DNA of 15,385 nt from Caldisericia bacterium (GTDB taxonomy: Bacteria; Caldisericota; Caldisericia; UBA6126; JAGPKI01). Below the pieces are notes generated by a model. The model was not told the origin of the DNA and searched no databases. It worked only from the letters and a program-made list of their open reading frames with translations. Position 1 is the first letter of the stretch; each line of letters starts with the position of its first letter. Below are positions 1 to 5,814 of the stretch, one piece after another. The DNA is taken from NCBI GenBank assembly GCA_018054005.1, contig JAGPKI010000021.1, forward strand, positions 1-15,385. The letters run 5' to 3'. Both the position numbers and the translations under genes were made by a program.

Positions 1-396
1 GCTGATATTGCTCCCATAATAATTGGCGAAGAGACAAATATTCAAGATAATGTCACAATTCATGTAGAGGCAGATATTCCTGCAATTATAGGTAATAGAG
101 TTACCATAGGTCACAATGCAATAATCCATGCATGTAAAATAGATGATAATGTTTTAATTGGAATGGGAGCTATAATTCTAAATGGTGCTCATATTTCTAA
201 GAATTCTATAATAGCAGCTGGGGCAGTTGTAACTGAAAATAAATTCATTCCAGAAAATTCCTTAGCTATGGGTGTTCCTGCGCGGGTAGTTAGAGAACTT
301 ACAAAAGAAGAGGTTGAACAGATAAACCTTTCAGCCATTCACTATTTAGAAGTTGCCAAACATTATATAGAGGAGGTTAATATTAGTAATGATTAA
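1..396 (+). CDS. Gamma-carbonic anhydrase-like hexapeptide-repeat protein (3' part)
   Basis: The 5' end lies outside the window; 131 codons remain, read in frame from base 1 to the TAA at 394-396. The translation has left-handed beta-helix hexapeptide spacing (I/V at every sixth position) and the pattern of gamma-class carbonic anhydrase and YrdA/PaaY-like proteins: TNIQDNVTIH, then VTIGHNAIIHAC. Histidines at visible residues 21, 38 and 43 match the three metal-binding His of the Cam family. The C-terminus has the usual ending (LAMGVPARVVRELT, then a helix). Such proteins form trimers with the metal at subunit interfaces, and some hydrate CO2. Because many YrdA-type members have no proven carbonic anhydrase activity, function is inferred only to family level. 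The stop overlaps the start of the downstream permease gene by 8 bases, so the two are probably co-translated. Confidence 0.85.
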   Translation, partial: ADIAPIIIGEETNIQDNVTIHVEADIPAIIGNRVTIGHNAIIHACKIDDNVLIGMGAIILNGAHISKNSIIAAGAVVTENKFIPENSLAMGVPARVVRELTKEEVEQINLSAIHYLEVAKHYIEEVNISND

Positions 397-1876
397 ACCA
401 ACATTTATTAATAATTATTTTAAGTTAAGAGAACGAGGTAGCTCAGTTAAAAATGAGTTATATGCAGGTCTTATACTTTTCCTGTCCTCATACATATTAA
501 TAAAATTTACCGCTGATATACTTAGAGATTCTTTTACCCCCGGAGAACTTAACCTTGTCTTACCAGTATTAATAATAGTAATTGGAGTGACTTCAGGGCT
601 TCTTACTATTTTAAGCGGGTTTCTCACTAATCTACCATTTGCTATAGTACCAAATATAATTTTTTCCTTGATGATAGCTGTTACAGGGCATATTTATCTG
701 GGGCATCAGCTTGAATATGTACTTGTATCTGCGTTTATTGGCTCACTCTTATTCGTAATTGTTACAATTTTCTTTAAAAAAAATAATCTTCTTAAACTAA
801 TACCTAAGTCATTAAGTAATTTTTTTCCGTTAATGCTTGGTTTACTTCTAATCTTTTTTGGTTTTATAAATTCAGGCTTAATTATAAAAACAGAAGTTCC
901 TACTCCTGCAACTACCCTGGGGGGTGTTGCTCCATCCATAAGTTTTACGTTTCCATTAAGTCTTGGAAATATTTTATCACCAGTACCACTTCTAACACTT
1001 ATTGGTGTTTGCCTTTTTGTTTTTCTTTATATGAGCAAAAATAAATACTCCTACATTATCACTTTTATAATTATTGCTATACTGGGCTTTATTATCCCTA
1101 TAAATTGGTCATCTGGACTTTCCAAAGGTGCAGTATCGAGTTTCATAAGATTTTCACCAATAGAGAATATTTTACGTCCTGAAGGCTTTGAAATACTCTT
1201 TACTAAGATTACATCATTTAAAACATTTTTAAATTTGCAAGCTTTCAGCAAATTCTGGGAAATAACAAGACTATCTTCTACGGCACTGCTTAAATTGAGC
1301 TTTTCTTTCTTCATAATTTTATTTTTCTCAAACCTATTTTTTGCAAATTCATTATTAGAATATGGAAAAGATGAAGCAGATATTGACATTAATGACAAAT
1401 TCTCAAAATTCAGTAGAGTAAATGGTCTCTCAGCTTTAATAGGCACATTAACCAATACAACATATTATACATACTCTTCAGAATCAGCTGTACCAATTAT
1501 AAACAAAGGTAAAACAGGTTTAACAGCAGTGTTTTGCGGTCTATTAATGCTACTTTTTTCACTGCTTTTCCCATATACAAACTTCTTTGTATCTCCTGCT
1601 GCTATTTCAGTTATTTTGATAGGATCTGGTGGATTAATTTTAAAGTTTGCACTCGAAAAAGTAAAATACGATACTATTTGTGATTTATTTCCAGCAATTA
1701 TTATGGTTATTACTGGCTTTATATCTATGAATCCAGCTTTAGGAATACTTGTAGGTTTTGGGTGTTACTCAATAATAAATCTTTTGAGACTAACAAGTGG
1801 TAAAAAATCAGAATTAAATTGGTTTATGTTTGTATCATTGATTGTTATGATAATTTATTTTGCTTTAAATATTTAA
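389..1876 (+). CDS. Divergent AzgA-like NCS2-family permease
   Basis: This 495-residue integral membrane protein has about a dozen hydrophobic segments. The N-terminus (FKLRERGSSVKNELYAGLIL) matches the opening of AzgA-type purine permeases (FKL.E.G..V..E..AGL). Further family-like stretches are PKSLSNFFPLMLGLLLIFFGF near residue 150, LGNILSPVPLLTLIG near 195, and a late segment with TNTTYYTYSSESAV followed by NKGKTGLTAV, which corresponds to the substrate-site region of AzgA proteins. The usual APGMGLNA motif is not present; the equivalent place reads LPFAIVPNIIFSL. The overall fold assignment is good, but a guanine/hypoxanthine substrate is not safe. The ATG at 389 overlaps the preceding gene and has AGGAGG at 371-376, 12 bases upstream, which is slightly long. 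It lies in one operon with the carbonic anhydrase-like gene and pduL. Another NCS2 subfamily is the main alternative. Confidence 0.75.
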   Translation: MIKPTFINNYFKLRERGSSVKNELYAGLILFLSSYILIKFTADILRDSFTPGELNLVLPVLIIVIGVTSGLLTILSGFLTNLPFAIVPNIIFSLMIAVTGHIYLGHQLEYVLVSAFIGSLLFVIVTIFFKKNNLLKLIPKSLSNFFPLMLGLLLIFFGFINSGLIIKTEVPTPATTLGGVAPSISFTFPLSLGNILSPVPLLTLIGVCLFVFLYMSKNKYSYIITFIIIAILGFIIPINWSSGLSKGAVSSFIRFSPIENILRPEGFEILFTKITSFKTFLNLQAFSKFWEITRLSSTALLKLSFSFFIILFFSNLFFANSLLEYGKDEADIDINDKFSKFSRVNGLSALIGTLTNTTYYTYSSESAVPIINKGKTGLTAVFCGLLMLLFSLLFPYTNFFVSPAAISVILIGSGGLILKFALEKVKYDTICDLFPAIIMVITGFISMNPALGILVGFGCYSIINLLRLTSGKKSELNWFMFVSLIVMIIYFALNI

Positions 1877-1894
1877 ATTAAGGAGTTTTAAAAA

Positions 1895-2470
1895 ATGAAT
1901 AATAAACTACAAATTCCTGTTGGAGTTTCTAATCGTCATATTCATGTCACAAGTGAACATTTAGAAATTTTGTTTGGGAAAGGTTATAATTTAACAAAAT
2001 ATAAAGATCTCACCCAGAAAGGTCAATTTGCAGCTAATGAATTTGTGACGCTCGTTACCTGTAAAAGTTCTATAGAAAATATAAGAATCCTCGGTCCTGT
2101 GAGAAAAGAAACACAGGTTGAGCTTTCTCTAACAGATTGCTTTAAACTCGGTATTAAAGCTCCTATTAGAGAATCTGGGAATATAGATCAAACTCCAGGT
2201 ATAGTAGTGGTGGGACCAAATGGAATCATAAACTTAGAGAAAGGTGTAATAATTGCTGCAAGACATATTCATATGTCACCAGATGATGCTAAAAGATTTA
2301 ATGTTCAAAATAACCAAATTGTCTCAGTAAAAGGAGAAGGAATAAGAGAACTAACTTTTCATAACGTAATAATAAGAGTTAGGGAAGATTTTGTTTTAGA
2401 CTTTCATATAGATACCGATGAAGCAAATGCGGCATTTCTTAAAACTGGCGATCATGTTTGCATTGTATAA
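1895..2470 (+). CDS. pduL: PduL-type phosphate acyltransferase (phosphotransacylase)
   Basis: The 191-residue protein converts acyl-CoA plus phosphate to acyl-phosphate plus CoA (propanoyl or acetyl). The family is a two-domain, zinc-dependent enzyme unrelated to Pta. Both metal/active-site signatures are visible: SNRHIHVT (His15 and His17) and AARHIHMSPDDA (His124 and His126), with GPVRKETQVELS between them and a C-terminal FHIDTDEANAA. The conserved core starts at about residue 6, so the N-terminal extension that targets PduL to bacterial microcompartments is missing; this suggests a cytosolic enzyme. It could replace Pta in acetyl-phosphate/acetate metabolism. The ATG has AAGGAG at 1880-1885 with 9 bases spacing and lies 18 bases after the permease stop, so it is probably the third gene of the same operon. 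Physiological acyl substrate is unknown. Confidence 0.93.
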   Translation: MNNKLQIPVGVSNRHIHVTSEHLEILFGKGYNLTKYKDLTQKGQFAANEFVTLVTCKSSIENIRILGPVRKETQVELSLTDCFKLGIKAPIRESGNIDQTPGIVVVGPNGIINLEKGVIIAARHIHMSPDDAKRFNVQNNQIVSVKGEGIRELTFHNVIIRVREDFVLDFHIDTDEANAAFLKTGDHVCIV

Positions 2471-2501
2471 TTGTTACCATTTTTAAAAATTTTATTATAA
2501 T
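2471..2501 (+). promoter_or_regulatory. Candidate promoter for the 30-codon ORF
   Basis: A perfect TATAAT lies at 2496-2501. Two weaker -35 options exist: TTGTTA at 2471-2476 (19-base spacer) or TTACCA at 2474-2479 (16-base spacer). Transcription would start near 2508, about 35 bases before the ATG at 2543. The region is very AT-rich, so chance matches are likely; the position just after pduL and before a strong SD is the argument in favour. Confidence 0.4.
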
Positions 2502-2525
2502 TAATCGGAAATTTAATTTATCGAA

Positions 2526-2535
2526 AAGGAGGTGA
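2526..2535 (+). promoter_or_regulatory. Very strong ribosome binding site (AAGGAGGTGA)
   Basis: AAGGAGGTGA is fully complementary to the 3' end of a typical bacterial 16S rRNA and is followed after 7 bases by ATG (2543-2545). This is the longest SD match in the window and is the main reason to treat the short ORF behind it as translated. Confidence 0.7.
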
Positions 2536-2542
2536 TAAATAA

Positions 2543-2635
2543 ATGAAAGATAAAGGAAAAGGCAAAGGATCTACCGGGCAGGGTAAAGGTACAAAAGGTG
2601 GCTCTTCCACAAAAAAGGGTACTCGTGGTAAATAG
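2543..2635 (+). CDS. Small Gly/Lys-rich basic protein of 30 residues, function unknown
   Basis: ATG at 2543, TAG at 2633-2635. The peptide starts MKDKGKGKGSTG and ends STKKGTRGK. It contains 10 Gly, 9 Lys and 1 Arg but only 1 acidic residue (net about +9), and no hydrophobic residue except the initiator Met, so it cannot be a membrane or folded globular peptide by itself. It looks fit to bind RNA, DNA or another polyanion. The SD is maximal with 7-base spacing, and a TATAAT sits at the right distance. The ORF is clearly richer in G+C than its surroundings. I do not recognise the family. A superficial likeness in size and composition to the tiny basic ribosomal protein bTHX (GKG and GT.GK elements) is an idea only. 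Spurious low-complexity translation is the alternative. Confidence 0.55.
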   Translation: MKDKGKGKGSTGQGKGTKGGSSTKKGTRGK

Positions 2636-2755
2636 AAAATTTTTCTAAAATAATTTATAAAAACCATAAAGAAGAGTCTTAAGCTGCACTATTTAGGAAA
2701 CTGAAGATTCAAAAAGGTATAATTGTTATGTTGAATTCGAAAAGGTATTTATATG
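2636..2755. other. Convergent intergenic region without a clear terminator
   Basis: These 120 AT-rich bases separate the converging + strand small ORF and - strand propeller gene. The only structures seen are a weak A/T palindrome (TAGAAAATTTTTCTA, 2633-2647) overlapping the stop codon, and a 6-bp ATTCAA/TTGAAT inverted repeat near 2708-2736 with a long loop and no T run. Neither is a convincing intrinsic terminator. No RNA gene was recognised. Confidence 0.5.
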
Positions 2756-4225
2756 CTATGGATATTCAATAGTAATTCTTTTTTCGTTTGGCTCCCAATT
2801 TACTCTTGCAGATAGATTTTCTGAAACAAACCTCAACGGAACAAATGCCCTACTATTTACTATTTTTGGAGAAGTATCAAGTTTAACTTTCTTTCCAGAA
2901 ACAAAAGCTTCAGGTTTACCAATCCAAAGCTCAATAAACTTGGTACCGAGAGCATATGTAACTTTTTTATCTTCTGCGAACCAGTTTACCGTTGCTCCGA
3001 GAGCTTCTCCTATAACTCGTATTGGTACAAGGGTTCGACCATTTTCTATAAATGGTGCAGCGTCTATACTTAGAAATTTGCCATTTTTACGAGCATATTT
3101 TTTACCAACCCATAATTCAAATTTAACGTTAGTTTCTGCTTTTGAGGCTTTAGGCACAAAAGCAAATAACTCTCCATAAACTGATAAAGAAAATATCTGG
3201 TTATTGCCAATTACTACATAATATGATGTGCTACCGGCAATGGATTCAAAAAGCTTTTTGCCAGTTAATCTATCTACGCAATAAATATTAAAATCATCTG
3301 CACCAATCCAAATATACTTCTCTGATACAGATGGTACTGATTCAATATAAAAACCAGCTTCAAATTGCCATTTAACCTTACCATTTTTGCTATCAAGACA
3401 ATATAAATACTGATCAAAGGAGGCAAAAACATCATTTCCAAAGTAAGTTGGAGAATTCATAGCATTACCAGCAAAGAATTGCTTCCAATTTAATTTACCT
3501 GTCTTTGAGTGAATAGCATATAATTCTTTACCGCAGGAAACATAAACATTTTCGCTTGTTGCAGATAAGCATTGTGTAATTTTATAAGGAAATTGATACT
3601 CCCAGATTTTAGTATGTGTTTTATAGTTAAAGCCATAAAGTTTGTCTCCAGAAATTACAAAGAATTTGTCTGAAACTACTGAAACAGGAAATTCTATATT
3701 TGCTCCAAATCCTATTGACCATAATACTTTGCCAGTTTCATAATTCAAAGCATATAATCTATTATTGGAGGCAAATAATACAGAATTTGAAAATACTACA
3801 GGAGAAGAATTAACCGAATTAATTCCAGTATCAAACTTCCATTTTAATACTCCAGTTTTTGCATTGATGCAATATAAGTTATTTTGGTATCCACAATATA
3901 CATAACCTGCATAATATGCGGGTGAAGAATGTAAAAAATCTTTTGATATGTACTGCCAGATTTTTGTTCCCCATTTGGCATTATAGCATACCAAAGCCCA
4001 AGTTGTCCCTATATAAAGCTTATCCCCTATTATGATAGGATATGATTTTGTTTCTCCGACTGTTTCTCTCCAAATAGTTTCAAGGGGGGGAGAAATAATA
4101 TCTGGAGTAGATCCAGATAAACTAAGGTCATATTTATAGCACACTACATCGACAGAAAATATATTTTGCATACAGAAAAAAAATAAAAAGATTATTAATA
4201 ATGCACTACTCGTCTTCTTAAGCAT
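2756..4225 (-). CDS. Secreted PQQ-like beta-propeller protein with C-terminal stalk domain
   Basis: 489 residues. Residues 1-24 form a signal peptide (Lys-Lys, then a hydrophobic run rich in Leu, Ile and Phe), so the protein is exported. From about 47 to 370 there are eight repeats of about 40 residues, each with a pattern like LYC.NAKTGVLKW (tryptophan replaced by Phe in the last), which fits an eight-bladed PQQ/BamB-type propeller. From about 372 to the end there are two tandem halves of the copper-amine-oxidase N1-like stalk domain, with RTLVPIRVIGEALGATVNW and RAFVPLRFVSENLSARVNW. No enzyme residues for PQQ catalysis can be claimed; a binding or scaffold role at the cell surface is inferred. 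The ATG at 4225 has GGGAGG with 8-base spacing. It is the last gene of the - strand series but may have its own promoter. Confidence 0.88.
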   Translation of the reverse strand: MLKKTSSALLIIFLFFFCMQNIFSVDVVCYKYDLSLSGSTPDIISPPLETIWRETVGETKSYPIIIGDKLYIGTTWALVCYNAKWGTKIWQYISKDFLHSSPAYYAGYVYCGYQNNLYCINAKTGVLKWKFDTGINSVNSSPVVFSNSVLFASNNRLYALNYETGKVLWSIGFGANIEFPVSVVSDKFFVISGDKLYGFNYKTHTKIWEYQFPYKITQCLSATSENVYVSCGKELYAIHSKTGKLNWKQFFAGNAMNSPTYFGNDVFASFDQYLYCLDSKNGKVKWQFEAGFYIESVPSVSEKYIWIGADDFNIYCVDRLTGKKLFESIAGSTSYYVVIGNNQIFSLSVYGELFAFVPKASKAETNVKFELWVGKKYARKNGKFLSIDAAPFIENGRTLVPIRVIGEALGATVNWFAEDKKVTYALGTKFIELWIGKPEAFVSGKKVKLDTSPKIVNSRAFVPLRFVSENLSARVNWEPNEKRITIEYP

Positions 4226-4243
4226 TTAAGGAGCCTCCCTTAA
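4226..4243 (-). promoter_or_regulatory. Inverted repeat containing the SD, next to the start codon
   Basis: On the - strand TTAAGG and CCTTAA pair around GAGGCT (18 bases in all, a G-U pair may extend the 6-bp stem), ending directly at the ATG of the propeller gene. The SD GGGAGG (4239-4234) lies partly in the 5' stem and partly in the loop. If folded, the hairpin could lower translation. The stem is short and AU-rich, so stability is doubtful. Confidence 0.4.
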
Positions 4244-4267
4244 TAGAGATTTCTTTTAAATCCTTAA

Positions 4268-5032
4268 TTAAAATATAGGTTCTAAGTCTATAAATGTAAA
4301 GTTTATATTGAAATTTTGACTTAAAAGATTTCCCAAGTTTTTAACACCAAATGTTTCAGTAGCATAATGTGTTGCAAAAATGACGCTTAACTTTGCATCG
4401 CTTGCAAAAGTATAAAGAGTATGGTCAGTTTCACCGGTTAAAAATAAATCAAGATTCAATTTAACTGCTTCCGATGAAGCAAATGACCCTCCTCCTGATA
4501 CAACTCCAATTGTTTTGATTTCTTGTTTACCAAAAGGAAATGTATAGACTCTATTTTTGGCAATTGGTTCAAGCCTTTTAGAAATATTTTCAATTGTAAC
4601 TTGATTTTTAAATTCTCCACGAAAACCAATTGATATACCATGATATAAACCAAAAGGAATAATGGAATCTTTTTCTACGCCCAAAAATTCAAGTAACGAA
4701 ATGTTATTGCCATATGTCTTATTGAGATCAAGTGGAAGATGAGAAGCATAAAGAGATGAATTATTGCTAAGCAGAAAATTTATTTTTGAGTAATTACCAT
4801 TAATTATTCTTGGATCATTATTTTTCCAAAAAATTCCGTGATGAACAATGTAAAGTGAATTGCGAGGAAAGTTTGCTTTATTAAAGAATTCCATTGTAGC
4901 GTCTACACCGCCATATATATTTTCGATATTACCGGTAGAATCTACTTGCAACCCATTGTAGGAATAATCTTCTATTTCAGAAGTTTTAAGTAAATCATCC
5001 AAAAAGGATGCAATTTCATAAGCTTTAGCCAT
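4268..5032 (-). CDS. Nif3-like dinuclear metal-center hexameric protein
   Basis: 254 residues, the short form of the Nif3/YbgI/YqfO family without the PII-like insert. The expected metal-site elements are present: YIVHHGIFW near residue 63, YASHLPLDLN near 95, and FLTGETDHTLYTF plus FATHYATETFG in the C-terminal part, along with SYNGLQVDSTG at the start and GVVSGGGSFA in the middle. The family forms toroidal hexamers with two metal ions per subunit. Its biochemical role is unsettled (cyclohydrolase-like or metal-related roles have been proposed). I chose the ATG at 5032 rather than the TTG one codon upstream: AAGGAGGAGGT lies 8 bases before it. The gene overlaps the tatD stop by 8 bases, so it is co-transcribed and probably coupled. 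Confidence 0.9.
   Translation of the reverse strand: MAKAYEIASFLDDLLKTSEIEDYSYNGLQVDSTGNIENIYGGVDATMEFFNKANFPRNSLYIVHHGIFWKNNDPRIINGNYSKINFLLSNNSSLYASHLPLDLNKTYGNNISLLEFLGVEKDSIIPFGLYHGISIGFRGEFKNQVTIENISKRLEPIAKNRVYTFPFGKQEIKTIGVVSGGGSFASSEAVKLNLDLFLTGETDHTLYTFASDAKLSVIFATHYATETFGVKNLGNLLSQNFNINFTFIDLEPIF
4272..4300 (-). promoter_or_regulatory. Candidate promoter of the propeller/stalk gene
   Basis: On the - strand TTTACA (4300-4295, 5 of 6 to consensus), a 17-base spacer, and TATATT (4277-4272, 5 of 6). It lies in the last codons of the nif3-like gene. A start near 4265 would give a leader of about 40 bases that contains the SD inverted repeat. It is the best -35/-10 pair I found, but is untested. 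Confidence 0.45.
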
Positions 5033-5813
5033 CAATAATAACCTCCTCCTTACCTTTTAGAAATAAGTTAATAAAGTTATTAAAAATTGATTGAGATAAT
5101 TCCTCGATATCAATATTTTTAATAATAGCTACTGTTTCATAAATATGTTTTACATTTACGGGGTGGTTCTCTTTTCCTCGTAGGATTTGTGGAGAAAGAT
5201 ATGGTGAATCTGTTTCAAGTAAAATTGAATCGAGTGGTACCCAGCTTACTACATCTTGCAATTGTTGGCTATTGGGGTATGTGATGTTTCCTGTAAATGA
5301 AATATAAAATCCTTTATCTAAAACTTTTTTTGCAAATTCCTTATTAGAACTGAAGCAATGAAAAACACCTCTTAAATTTTTATAATTATCTAAAATTGAA
5401 AGAATATCATTGTCAGCTGATCTGTTATGAATAATGACTGGTAAATTATAAGTTAGGACTAAATTTAGTTGATAATCTAATAATTCAAACTGTTTGCTTT
5501 TTGGTGTTGTGCTTTTTACATAATCTAATCCGATTTCTCCTATAGCAATGATTTTTCTGTTATAGATAATTCTTTTAAATATATTTTCGATTTCATTAAT
5601 TTGTACAGAATCAACATAATGAGGGTGAATTCCTATTGAACCAAAAACAGGTTTGTGATTATTGGCGAGATTTATTGAAAATTCAGAAGAACTTAAGTCG
5701 TAGCCAACATTAACTATATAGTTAACACCCGCTTCTTTGCATTTTGATATAGTATCATCAATTTTTTCATTTATGAGGTTTAAATGTGCATGTGAATCTA
5801 TATATAGTGGCAT
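5025..5813 (-). CDS. tatD: TatD family metal-dependent hydrolase
   Basis: 262 residues from the ATG at 5813. TatD proteins are TIM-barrel, divalent-metal enzymes with 3'-5' exonuclease activity reported for several members. Motifs seen in order: YIDSHAHLNL at the N-terminus (HxH metal site), GSIGIHPHY, AIGEIGLDYV (metal-bridging Glu), VIIHNRSAD, GVFHCFSSN and ILLETDSPYLSP (catalytic Asp). The open frame extends to a TTG at 5840, but family members start directly before the (Y/I)D.H.H motif, so the ATG two bases... more exactly one base beyond the metG stop (TGA-T-ATG) is preferred. There is no good SD, which suggests translation by coupling to metG. The metG-tatD pair is a common order in Firmicutes. 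Confidence 0.92.
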   Translation of the reverse strand: MPLYIDSHAHLNLINEKIDDTISKCKEAGVNYIVNVGYDLSSSEFSINLANNHKPVFGSIGIHPHYVDSVQINEIENIFKRIIYNRKIIAIGEIGLDYVKSTTPKSKQFELLDYQLNLVLTYNLPVIIHNRSADNDILSILDNYKNLRGVFHCFSSNKEFAKKVLDKGFYISFTGNITYPNSQQLQDVVSWVPLDSILLETDSPYLSPQILRGKENHPVNVKHIYETVAIIKNIDIEELSQSIFNNFINLFLKGKEEVIIDG

Positions 5814-5814
5814 A

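Noticed and set aside
1051..1455. 134-codon open frame on the - strand inside the permease gene
   Set aside because: It is antisense to a well-supported membrane protein and shows no recognisable family features; AT-rich coding sequence often leaves such shadows.
2633..2736. Possible terminators between the converging genes (TAGAAAATTTTTCTA; ATTCAA/TTGAAT)
   Set aside because: The first is all A/T except one pair and has practically no loop; the second has a long loop and no T run in either direction.
2465..2745. Repeated words around the small ORF: GTATAATTGTTA at 2465-2476 and 2717-2728, TCGAAAAGG at 2521-2529 and 2737-2745
   Set aside because: The first could mark a duplicated or inserted segment, but 12- and 9-base matches in very AT-rich sequence can be chance; there are no target-site duplications or terminal inverted repeats.
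2728..2772. 14-codon + strand ORF with AAAAGG 10 bases upstream
   Set aside because: Too short, weak SD, and it runs into the antisense of the propeller gene.
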